From G963665925 sp963676345 (GTDB lineage Bacteria > Bacillota > Clostridia > Peptostreptococcales > Acidaminobacteraceae), in assembly GCA_963676345.2 (NCBI GenBank), contig CAXXTS010000006.1, positions 496,001-560,000 of the forward strand: DNA of 64,000 nucleotides, written 5' to 3'. Positions within the stretch are counted from its first letter, which is position 1, and each line of letters starts with the position of its first letter. The translations under genes and the position numbers were made by a program. This document shows positions 8,343 through 16,582 of the stretch, piece by piece. The notes beneath the pieces are model-generated. The model did no database searches. It had not been told where the DNA came from and saw only the letters and a list, made by a program, of their open reading frames with translations.

Positions 8343-10001
8343 GTGATAAGGGAAACAGGCGTAGCCATTCGTGACATACTAAAAATGGAGAGCATGAAAA
8401 ATTGTACAATACTTGCAGGAGAAGATGGACTCAGTAATATCATCACTCAGGTAAATGTTATGGCAGACCCAGATATCCTGAATTGGGTGGATCGTGGCGA
8501 GTTTCTTTTGACTACGGCATACTTCTTTAAGACATCAGATTTAACAACACAGCTAAATCTGATTAAGGAGAGCAGCAAGAAAAAGCTATCAGGTATTGGT
8601 ATTAAGGTCTATCCCTACCTGGACAAGCTGCCGGACGAAGTCGTTGAAATGGCTAATGATTTGAATTTTCCAATCATTGAACTTGATTATAATGTGCCAT
8701 TCACAGATATTATGACGCCCGTATTCAAAGAAATATTTGACAGACAGTCATCGATTATTCGTAAAGTAGAAACACTTCATAAGGACAATATGAAGGTTGT
8801 TTTAAAGGGCGGTGGCATTGAAGATATTCTCGGCAATTTATCCAAGAGTATTGAGAATCCCATACTTGTGAAAGATCACCACTTTGAAGAGTGTATTCAT
8901 ATTGGAGAAGAGTCTGATCCGCTTTATAAAGTCCTTGTTGAAGACATTAATCAGAGTCTTAAGAAAAGCAAGTCGAGCTTTAAGTCAAATAAGTCATCAA
9001 AGGATCAGGTCATTATTAGTGGTCAAACGGTTGATCGTCTTATGGTGCCGATTATTGTAAGAAACAATATATATGGCCATCTCATTACATATGGGACATG
9101 GAGAGAGCTTACAAACTTTGATGTACTCAGCTTGGAATCGACATCTAATGTCATTGCAATGGAGTTTTTAAAGCGTATTTCTGTCCAGGAAGTAGAAAAT
9201 AAATACAAAGCAGAGTTCTTTGAAGATTTGATTTCTCTAGATGCCAAGCGCAAGGAAAAAGCACTTGAGCGTGCCAATTACTATAGATTTGACAGAGAGG
9301 GACATTATAGTATTTTAACAGTACTCTTTGAAGAGGAAGAGGGTCAACCGCAAGATGATGGAACATATAGTCAAGCCCTCATAAAGGCAATGTATATGAT
9401 TGATTTGGCGTGTCGAGATGGTGCGAGAACCTACCTAATGGCAAACAAAGGCCGGAAAATTCATATACTCTTTATGTGGAAAAGTCGTGATGAACATGCG
9501 AAAAATGCAGCACATGCAGCAGCAACAATTGACGAAATTTTGAATAATAAAATGAATACACTTAGGTTTAGAATTGGTATCGGACGTGTGTATAAAGGAC
9601 TCGAAAACAGCTATAAGTCCCTGCGTGACGCAGAAAAGGCTGTCGAGGCATCTGTTAATTATGTAGACGATAAAATCATTGATTTTGAGGGACTTGGGAT
9701 TTATAAAATTTTCTGTCAGGATCATTTAAAAGAGGAACTGGTGAGCTTTTATGAAGCAACACTTAAACCGCTGGTAATCTATGACAGAAAAAGAGATACT
9801 GAACTCGTGAAATCTCTGATTATCTATTTTGAAACCAATGGTAATTTGAAAAAAATGTCGGAAAAGTTATTTACCCATTATAATACAGTCCTGTATCGCA
9901 TAAATAGAATTCAGGAAATTACCGGTAAAAGCCTTGATAATGAAGGTGAGCGCTATGGTCTTCAAACAGCACTTAAAATCATGAAAATTTTAGATCTTTA
10001 A
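8343..10001 (+). CDS. pucR: PucR-family purine catabolism regulator
   Basis: Transcription factor of 552 residues with the full PucR plan. The N-terminal PucR domain (about 8-130, RDILKMESMKNCTILAGEDG and LTTAYFF) is followed by a middle GGDEF-like region and a C-terminal helix-turn-helix domain (about 480-550, YFETNGNLKKMSEKLFTHYN then VLYRINRIQEITG). The start is GTG 8343 behind GAGGGTGAAG. In Bacillus the family activates purine degradation genes. The purine island begins 12 kb downstream on the same strand, so it is a natural candidate regulator, though the distance leaves this as inference. Confidence 0.85.
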   Translation: MIRETGVAIRDILKMESMKNCTILAGEDGLSNIITQVNVMADPDILNWVDRGEFLLTTAYFFKTSDLTTQLNLIKESSKKKLSGIGIKVYPYLDKLPDEVVEMANDLNFPIIELDYNVPFTDIMTPVFKEIFDRQSSIIRKVETLHKDNMKVVLKGGGIEDILGNLSKSIENPILVKDHHFEECIHIGEESDPLYKVLVEDINQSLKKSKSSFKSNKSSKDQVIISGQTVDRLMVPIIVRNNIYGHLITYGTWRELTNFDVLSLESTSNVIAMEFLKRISVQEVENKYKAEFFEDLISLDAKRKEKALERANYYRFDREGHYSILTVLFEEEEGQPQDDGTYSQALIKAMYMIDLACRDGARTYLMANKGRKIHILFMWKSRDEHAKNAAHAAATIDEILNNKMNTLRFRIGIGRVYKGLENSYKSLRDAEKAVEASVNYVDDKIIDFEGLGIYKIFCQDHLKEELVSFYEATLKPLVIYDRKRDTELVKSLIIYFETNGNLKKMSEKLFTHYNTVLYRINRIQEITGKSLDNEGERYGLQTALKIMKILDL

Positions 10002-10055
10002 TTTGAATTGAGAATTAAACCTGTTAATAAAACAATTCGTAAAAGTGTATAAATC

Positions 10056-10097
10056 AACAGGCCCGAATGACTTTGATAATTCGGGCCTGTTTTTTTA
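10056..10097 (+). terminator. Strong terminator after pucR
   Basis: AACAGGCCCGAAT pairs with ATTCGGGCCTGTT, then seven T. Confidence 0.95.
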
Positions 10098-10252
10098 AAA
10101 ATTATACATCAACTTAATTTGCATCGAATAGCCCAGGTAAGATGACTTCTTACAGTCTAGGAAGTCTAGTCACAGTCCCCTCGTAAATGTCGACGAAACC
10201 GGTTTACATAGGGCATGAAGCAGTAAATCATTACGAAATGTAAAGGGTTATT

Positions 10253-10861
10253 TTATTGGCCCTGTTCATAGGCAGTGCGTAAGTCTTCGTAAAAGAAAGT
10301 CTGGCTTGTCATCACATATGGAATGAGGACAAGTTGTCCAACGCCTGCGGTGAGCGCAGTTAGAAAAATCCATCCGATAAAGCTCAGGTGCAATTTGAAC
10401 AATTTCATTTTAGCACCCGCCATCATGTCTTCGCTAAGGCGCAGGGCATCAATAGCACTGAGGTCAGGATTGTCTTTTAGAATGTAAAAGGTCATGGCGT
10501 ATTTATAAAAGGCGATGATTCCAGGGATTATGAAGAGCAGTGCCCAGACCAGTGTAAAAAATGAAATCAGGATCATGGCTGCAAGTGCGCGTCCAAAATC
10601 ATCCTGTCCTTCAAAAAAGGCATTATAATCTGTTGCTTCTGTTCGAATAAACTTCAAATAATAGATTGTGAAACCAAGCTGCAGTGGACCTGCGAATATG
10701 AAGCTGACAATACCACCAATGAGTGGAATGAGTCCAAGCACGAATTGGATTAATAGATAAATCAGTGTCAGCGTGATACATGGCCACCAGTTGCCATCAA
10801 GCAACTGACGGGCGTCAGAGCGTAGGTCATAATTGGAAACGAGTTCAAAAGAGTCCCGCAT
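10253..10861 (-). CDS. DUF975-family integral membrane protein
   Basis: A 202-residue membrane protein with about four to five hydrophobic segments (near 28-48, 50-70, 95-120, 150-180). The start region YDLRSDARQLLDGNWW and the late SEDMMAGAKMKLFKLHLSFIG match the DUF975 pattern of Firmicute membrane proteins. Function is unknown for the family. AAAGGAGG lies before the ATG. It is a single gene with no obvious partner. Confidence 0.75.
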   Translation of the reverse strand: MRDSFELVSNYDLRSDARQLLDGNWWPCITLTLIYLLIQFVLGLIPLIGGIVSFIFAGPLQLGFTIYYLKFIRTEATDYNAFFEGQDDFGRALAAMILISFFTLVWALLFIIPGIIAFYKYAMTFYILKDNPDLSAIDALRLSEDMMAGAKMKLFKLHLSFIGWIFLTALTAGVGQLVLIPYVMTSQTFFYEDLRTAYEQGQ

Positions 10862-11066
10862 TTGAATCCTCCTTTATTTTATAGAATCATTTATTGAAAG
10901 CAATATCAGATTGTCTATATTACTAGATACTTTCAAAATAATATAGACAGGAAAATTGTATTGTATCCTATACCCACTCTGCAAGGTTTAAGTACAATTC
11001 TTCTATTGCTCCGTTTCAAGTATATGTTTGGGGGTATGAACTAACTTGCGTGAGGAAGGAGGCACT

Positions 11067-11408
11067 ATGGATCGTCTTATACAGTTTGAAGTCAGGCTGG
11101 CAGATTCAAGGCTTCTGGATAACCCATACAGAGAAACGGCACTCTTCTCACGCTTGGCAGATCATTTGAGAAAGCAGACCTATGACGGCGTTAAGCCAAG
11201 GCGTGTAGGTGTTAGTGGATGTGCGGTTACCCCGAAAATGTATTTTACCTTTAATGACGATGTTATACCACCACTCAATCCGGAAGGGCTAAACCGTAAC
11301 ATTAAAACGTACATCGAGAGTACCCAAATTGAAGAATTCGGATTTAAATGGGACCAGAAAGAGCCGAATGTACTTGTAGTTTACAATAGTCGATTAAAAC
11401 ATCTGTAA
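11067..11408 (+). CDS. Conserved-looking hypothetical protein, 113 aa
   Basis: I do not recognise this protein. The ATG at 11067 follows AAGGAGGCACT, an excellent ribosome site; the longer open frame starts at 11046 without one. The product is soluble, without signal peptide or membrane segment, and mixes charged helices with strands (VGVSGCAVTPKMYFTF). The single cysteine is in a SGC context. It has its own terminator. Repeat-element locus 3 begins immediately after that terminator. Confidence 0.6.
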   Translation: MDRLIQFEVRLADSRLLDNPYRETALFSRLADHLRKQTYDGVKPRRVGVSGCAVTPKMYFTFNDDVIPPLNPEGLNRNIKTYIESTQIEEFGFKWDQKEPNVLVVYNSRLKHL

Positions 11409-11425
11409 AACAAGGACACTGTAAC

Positions 11426-11459
11426 AACCTGAATGCAAACGCGTTCAGGTTTTTCTTTT
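11426..11459 (+). terminator. Terminator after the 113-aa gene
   Basis: AACCTGAA pairs with TTCAGGTT, then TTTCTTTT. The repeat-element head begins at 11461. Confidence 0.85.
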
Positions 11460-11460
11460 G

Positions 11461-11480
11461 CGGAAAAGACAAAGCAATGC
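11461..11480 (+). repeat. Conserved 20-nt head of repeat element, locus 3
   Basis: CGGAAAAGACAAAGCAATGC, identical to the head at 41004. Confidence 0.92.
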
Positions 11481-11546
11481 ACGTTTAAAGTGGGGGAGTG
11501 CCTATTTTGCAGATATGCACAATAGGCACTCCCCCACTTTAAACGT
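11481..11546 (+). repeat. Locus-specific perfect hairpin, locus 3
   Basis: Perfect 26-nt arms (11481-11506, 11521-11546) around a 14-nt loop TTGCAGATATGCAC. Total length 66 nt as in loci 1 and 2. The 20 variable bases inside ACGT...TT share nothing with the other loci. Confidence 0.95.
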
Positions 11547-12675
11547 ATATGGCGCGACTAGCGACATGGGCAACCGAAGGTTGCACAGTGCATTGCTTTA
11601 GCATCAAAAGGCGCGACTAGCGACATGGGCAACCGAAGGTTGCACAGTGCGTATATGGCGCGACTAGCTATCGTGAGAGGCCGAAGGTTGCACAGTGCAT
11701 TGCTTTAGCATCAAAAGGCGCGACTAGCGACATGGGCAACCGAAGGTTGCACAGTGCGTATATGGCGCGACTAGCTATCGTGAGAGGCCGAAGGTTGCAC
11801 AGTGCATTGCTTTAGCATCAAAAGGCGCGACTAGCGACATGGGCAACCGAAGGTTGCACAGTGCGTATATGGCGCGACTAGCTATCGTGAGAGGCCGAAG
11901 GTTGCACAGTGCATTGCTTTAGCATCAAAAGGCGCGACTAGCGACATGGGCAACCGAAGGTTGCACAGTGCGTATATGGCGCGACTAGCTATCGTGAGAG
12001 GCCGAAGGTTGCACAGTGCATTGCTTTAGCATCAAAAGGCGCGACTAGCGACATGGGCAACCGAAGGTTGCACAGTGCGTATATGGCGCGACTAGCTATC
12101 ATGGGCAACCGAAGGTTGCACAGTGCGTATATGGCGCGACTAGCTATCATGGGCAACCGAAGGTTGCACAGTGCGTATATGGCGCGACTAGCTATCATGG
12201 GCAACCGAAGGTTGCACAGTGCGTATATGGCGCGACTAGCTATCGTGGGCAACCGAAGGTTGCACAGTGCGTATATGGCGCGACTAGCTATCGTGAGAGG
12301 CCGAAGGTTGCACGGTGCATTGCTTTAGCATCAAAAGGCGCGACTAGCGACATGGGCAACCGAAGGTTGCACAGTGCGTATATGGCGCGACTAGCTATCA
12401 TGGGCAACCGAAGGTTGCACAGTGCGTATATGGCGCGACTAGCTATCATGGGCAACCGAAGGTTGCACAGTGCGTATATGGCGCGACTAGCTATCATGGG
12501 CAACCGAAGGTTGCACAGTGCGTATATGGCGCGACTAGCTATCGTGGGCAACCGAAGGTTGCACAGTGCGTATATGGCGCGACTAGCTATCGTGAGAGGC
12601 CGAAGGTTGCACGGTGCATTGCTTTAGCATCAAAAGACGCGACTAGCTATCGTGAGGGGCCGAAGGCTGCACTGC
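11547..12675 (+). repeat. Large tandem repeat array, locus 3 (about 22 units)
   Basis: About 22 units built on GCGCGACTAGC plus GCAACC-GAA-GGTTGCACAGTGC. Two unit types exist: 48 bp starting GTATATGG, and 59 bp starting ATTGCTTTAGCATCAAAA. The first half alternates them with a 107-bp period. A block of about 299 bp (around 12038-12336) is repeated almost perfectly at 12337-12635. Some 48-bp units have GAGAGGCCGAAGG, which breaks part of the stem. The 91- and 87-residue open frames here are artefacts of the repeats. Confidence 0.95.
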
Positions 12676-12788
12676 AATAAACATAAAGTATTAAACTGCT
12701 CCCGTCTTCCATAATCGATAGAAAGCAAGCAAGAACCTGCATGGGATCATATTCTGTACCTCAGTTTACCCTAATTTTCAAATAAAAC

Positions 12789-12817
12789 TTGACAGACTAA
12801 AAGTACAGAAGTAAAAT
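12789..12817 (+). promoter_or_regulatory. Predicted promoter of the MFS gene
   Basis: A perfect TTGACA, 17-nt spacer and TAAAAT, 95 nt ahead of the start codon. Confidence 0.7.
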
Positions 12818-12912
12818 AAATACAACGTTAAAATATTTTTAATGATTCGAGTAAGTGTAAAAATGAAACGCTGGGTACCTCTGAATGGCGTATTCAGAAA
12901 TTAGGGGATATT

Positions 12913-14169
12913 ATGAAACAGGTAATTCGCAACTACTTCAAATCCTATGAAGGGCTGCCAAAAGAGATATATGTAATATTTATTGCACGCATGATTAATG
13001 CAATGGGCATTTTTGTATTCCCCTTGCTTATAATTTTAATGAATCAGGAACTCGGGATGACACCAAAAGAATCTGGGTTGGTCATGATGATTGGCGGGTT
13101 CATATTCACATTTAGCAGTTTGCTTGGCGGTAAGCTTGTAGACACCTTGGGAAGAAAGAAAATACTTGTTGTCTTTGATACCATAGCGGCCCTCTTTTAT
13201 ATGACTTGCGCATTCTTGCCAATAACCAAGCTGACGCTGGCACTACTGATGTCTGCAATGTTTTGCTATGGGATGTCAGACCCAGCACATGGTGCGCTTG
13301 TAGCGGACTTGACCAATAAGGAAAATCGTGAAAATGCATTTTCACTAACCTATTTGGGTTTTAACTTAGGGTTTGCACTAGGTCCAACTTTGGGTGGTAT
13401 ACTCTTCTCAAAAAAGATGTTCTTTCTATTCTTTATGGGGGATGCCGTTACAGCTTTAATCGGAGTTACTCTGATTACACTCTTCATTCCTGAAACCATT
13501 CACCTTACTAAAGATGACACACATCTTGCAGATGCAGAGAAAAATGAAGAAGGCAGTATTTTTAAAGTGGTATTAAGCCGCCCTGTACTTATTGTCTTTT
13601 CAGCCATTATGCTAGGCTACAATTTTGTCTACGAGCAGTGGTCTTTCCTTATACCCCTCCATGCCTCAGAAATTTATGGTAAGGGTGGGGCAGCCTTATA
13701 TGGTATTTTAGCCAGTTTTAATGGACTTGTTGTAATTGTGTTTACACCATATCTTACATCTAAACTCGAGGGAAAAAGAAACACATGGCGTATTATCATT
13801 GGTGGCCTGCTTTATTTCGCAGGATTTAGCATACTTGGTTTTTTTGAAACGAAGGCAGCGTTCTTCGTAACCGTTTTTCTCATGACGCTTGGAGAAATTA
13901 TTGTAGTGATCAGTTTTATGCCATTTATAATCAACCATACACCCGCATCACATCGCGGTCGAATGAATTCGGTGCTTCCTATGATTATCGGATTAGGACA
14001 TACCATTAGCCCTTATGTAATGGGAACGGCGCTTGAGTACATCTCAATCCCAAGGGCATGGCACTTCATATCCCTTTTAATGTTAGTGTCCGTACTCGGA
14101 ATGTACCTGCTTGATCAAAAGGAAAAATCGAGGGGGGTTGCAGTTGAGGCAAATGTGCATGTGAACTAA
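12913..14169 (+). CDS. Major facilitator superfamily transporter, drug-exporter-like
   Basis: A 418-residue, 12-segment membrane transporter. Motif A between segments 2 and 3 is present (GGKLVDTLGRKK near residues 73-84), and the second-half equivalent is weak, as usual. Length and motif fit proton-coupled drug or metabolite exporters; substrate cannot be inferred. AGGGGATATT precedes the ATG. It is monocistronic between a clear promoter and a terminator. No regulator lies beside it. Confidence 0.8.
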   Translation: MKQVIRNYFKSYEGLPKEIYVIFIARMINAMGIFVFPLLIILMNQELGMTPKESGLVMMIGGFIFTFSSLLGGKLVDTLGRKKILVVFDTIAALFYMTCAFLPITKLTLALLMSAMFCYGMSDPAHGALVADLTNKENRENAFSLTYLGFNLGFALGPTLGGILFSKKMFFLFFMGDAVTALIGVTLITLFIPETIHLTKDDTHLADAEKNEEGSIFKVVLSRPVLIVFSAIMLGYNFVYEQWSFLIPLHASEIYGKGGAALYGILASFNGLVVIVFTPYLTSKLEGKRNTWRIIIGGLLYFAGFSILGFFETKAAFFVTVFLMTLGEIIVVISFMPFIINHTPASHRGRMNSVLPMIIGLGHTISPYVMGTALEYISIPRAWHFISLLMLVSVLGMYLLDQKEKSRGVAVEANVHVN

Positions 14170-14202
14170 TAGGTGAAAGCAGATAATGCTGCTTCATCAA
14201 TA

Positions 14203-14250
14203 GGGCTGTTCCGTAGTGGCAATCATAGCTGCTGCAGAACAGTCCTTTTT
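14203..14250 (+). terminator. Terminator after the MFS gene
   Basis: GGGCTGTTC pairs with GAACAGTCC (one G-U), then TTTTT. The rest of 14251-14509 is AT-rich with no gene. Confidence 0.75.
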
Positions 14251-14509
14251 ATATGGTGAATCATTAATTTGACCAGGCAGTACAGTGTTTATAGAATACA
14301 GCAAGAGACGATTGCCTATAAAATGAGGTAAACAAATTATGCGAAGTCAAATTTGAGAGATAACAAATATGGTAATTCATTATAAATGTTATTAAAATGT
14401 TATGAGATTAATGTCAAATAAATAGGAATTTTGTCGAATTTCTGCTATTCTATACACGAAGGGTGAAATATATCCTATATATATAGCATTAAAAGGAAGG
14501 GAGGAGCAT

Positions 14510-16450
14510 ATGGAGAAAAGAATATTGAAAATGATTTTAGTCTGTATGATCCTGTCCGTATTTACCATGTTTGTACCTTCCTTCGCAGAAGAACGGGTTT
14601 TACGTGTTGCAGGCGATAACAATTATCCTCCTTATGAGTTTGTTGATGAAAAAGGTGAGTTCAGAGGGTTTGCGGTTGATATTATGAATGCTGTAGGCAA
14701 AGAAGCCGGGTATAAGATCGAATACCTGCCCATGGCTTGGGAAGATGCCCTGCATGCACTTGAAAAAAACCAGGTAGATGTCATTCAGTGTATGTCTATT
14801 ACCGAGTCGCGCAAAGCCAAGTTCGCTTATACAGATTCCATTCTAGAAAACAGTGCAGCACTTTTTGTTAGGACGGAAAATACATATATTACAAGCCTTG
14901 AAGATTTGAAAGGCAAGCGCATAGCCTATCAGGCTGGCGATGTAGGTTATGAGAAACTCAATGCACTTGAAGGCGTGGAACTGATTGATTTTAGAAATCA
15001 ACCTGAAGCACTGGGAATTCTTATTCGGGGTGAAGTAGATGCTGTAATGGGGAACCGGCTCACAGGCAAGTACATCCTTCAGAAGGAACAGCTTGTTGAC
15101 AAAGTTAAAATCGTTGGTGAAAACATTTCAGTTAACTCAGTTGCCCTAGCTGTTTCAAAAGAAAATACACAGCTTTTAAATGACCTTAACAGGGGGCTTT
15201 TAAAAATCAAGAAGAATTCAGTCTATGATAAAATTTACGCCAAGTGGTTTGGGGAACTCTTTGCAAGTGATTCTACACAGTTGAATCAACTTGTGATCGT
15301 TTTGGGTTTTGTATTTGCAGTGAGTATGCTGGGGATTGTGCTGGTTATTTGGCTCAATCAGAAACTTCAACGTGAAGTGGAACGCAGAACTGTGGAACTG
15401 GACCAGAGTAAGGCCCTGCTTGAAAAGGGCAATCGTCAGAAGGACAATATTTTAGAAAGTATCACAAGTGGTATAATTGTCATCGATAATAAAGAGATGA
15501 TTATTCAGTATAACTCAGCTGCGCGTAAAATATTGAAAGAACGCATAAAGCTGGGTCAGCAGTGGAGACTTTTGGGCGTATCAGAAAAAATTAACATGTC
15601 TGGGTATAAGGAAGCGCTCTCTGGAAATAATTTTACAGATACCATGGTTATTGAGCGCGATAACGGTACGGCAGTACATGTGCAATATAGTTTGATTCCT
15701 ATCAAGGGGCCAGAAGGCACTGAAGGGACCATTCTTCTCATAAATGATTTTACAAATGAAAAAGGTCTCATGGATCTGCTGAGTCAAAATGACAAAATGA
15801 ATTCACTCAGTCGTTTGTCCGCGGGAATAGCCCATGAGCTAAAGAATCCACTTAATTCTATTAATGCATATGTAAATAAATTACCAGAGCACTGGGATGA
15901 TGCTGAGTTCAAATCTTACTTTATGAGTGTGGTGCCAGATGAAATTAAGCGTTTGAATGTTCTACTTATGAACTTGCTGGATTACACCAAGCCGAGCAGC
16001 ACACAGCCTGACTATATTGAACTGGATGACTTGTTTGAAGAAGTGGACAGGCTGTTCAAGCAAAAGGTCGTTGAAAAGCGCGTTACCTTCATTTCAGATG
16101 CTGGTGAGTTGGTTTGTTGGGGAGACAGCAGTCATTTGAAGCAGGTTTTAATCAATCTGGTTATGAACAGCTATGAAGCACTGGCTGAACGTGGACATAT
16201 TCACCTGATTGCAACGCCTGAAAAGGACCGTGTGGTCATAAAGGTTAGTGATGACGGGTGTGGTATTGAAAAAGAAACACTTGAGAAAGTCTTTGAGCCA
16301 TTCTATACGACAAAATCAGATGGAACCGGTATTGGCCTGGCCATTTGCAGGCAGTTGATATTAGAAAATGATGGAGAAATAAACGTAGAAAGTGAAATGG
16401 GCAAGGGAACAACCTTCACGATCAAACTCCCAAAATTTGAAATAAGCTAA
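14510..16450 (+). CDS. Hybrid sensor histidine kinase with solute-binding domain
   Basis: A membrane sensor of 646 residues. It begins with a signal peptide (about 1-26), then a family-3 amino-acid-type solute-binding domain (about 30-250; NYPPYEFVDEKGEFRGFAVD, YAKWFGELFAS end), a transmembrane helix near 260-283 and a PAS-like domain (about 310-415). The kinase core has the H-box SAGIAHELKNPLNS (His about 442), N-box NLVMNSYEAL, and G-boxes DDGCGIEKETLEKVFEPFY and GTGIGLAIC. The ligand is probably a small amino-acid-like molecule. AAGGGAGGAG precedes the ATG. No response regulator gene is adjacent, so the pathway is open. Confidence 0.9.
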   Translation: MEKRILKMILVCMILSVFTMFVPSFAEERVLRVAGDNNYPPYEFVDEKGEFRGFAVDIMNAVGKEAGYKIEYLPMAWEDALHALEKNQVDVIQCMSITESRKAKFAYTDSILENSAALFVRTENTYITSLEDLKGKRIAYQAGDVGYEKLNALEGVELIDFRNQPEALGILIRGEVDAVMGNRLTGKYILQKEQLVDKVKIVGENISVNSVALAVSKENTQLLNDLNRGLLKIKKNSVYDKIYAKWFGELFASDSTQLNQLVIVLGFVFAVSMLGIVLVIWLNQKLQREVERRTVELDQSKALLEKGNRQKDNILESITSGIIVIDNKEMIIQYNSAARKILKERIKLGQQWRLLGVSEKINMSGYKEALSGNNFTDTMVIERDNGTAVHVQYSLIPIKGPEGTEGTILLINDFTNEKGLMDLLSQNDKMNSLSRLSAGIAHELKNPLNSINAYVNKLPEHWDDAEFKSYFMSVVPDEIKRLNVLLMNLLDYTKPSSTQPDYIELDDLFEEVDRLFKQKVVEKRVTFISDAGELVCWGDSSHLKQVLINLVMNSYEALAERGHIHLIATPEKDRVVIKVSDDGCGIEKETLEKVFEPFYTTKSDGTGIGLAICRQLILENDGEINVESEMGKGTTFTIKLPKFEIS

Positions 16451-16488
16451 TACAAAATTAGAGCATAATAGCTTGAATGTTATAAATT

Positions 16489-16536
16489 AGGACCGATGAA
16501 CAGCGCTACAGCGTTACAGTTCATCGGTCCTTTTTA
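16489..16536 (+). terminator. Terminator after the sensor kinase
   Basis: AGGACCGATGAAC pairs with GTTCATCGGTCCT (apart from the loop side), then TTTTT. Confidence 0.85.
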
Positions 16537-16582
16537 GATGTTTGGTATGGAATAATGTATTGATATGAATAAACCATAGAGG

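Noticed and set aside
10098..10252. Structured leader or riboswitch between pucR and the DUF975 gene
   Set aside because: Several short pairings such as TAGGAAGTCTAG exist, but no known conserved core was found on either strand.
12053..12627. Repetitive 87-91 residue proteins on both strands over the array
   Set aside because: The frames come from repeat lengths close to multiples of three, exist on both strands, have no ribosome sites and are interrupted in other copies.
11547..12675. CRISPR array
   Set aside because: The units are contiguous copies 47-59 bp long with no unique spacers between them, and no cas gene is in the window. The variable hairpin occurs once per locus, not between repeats.
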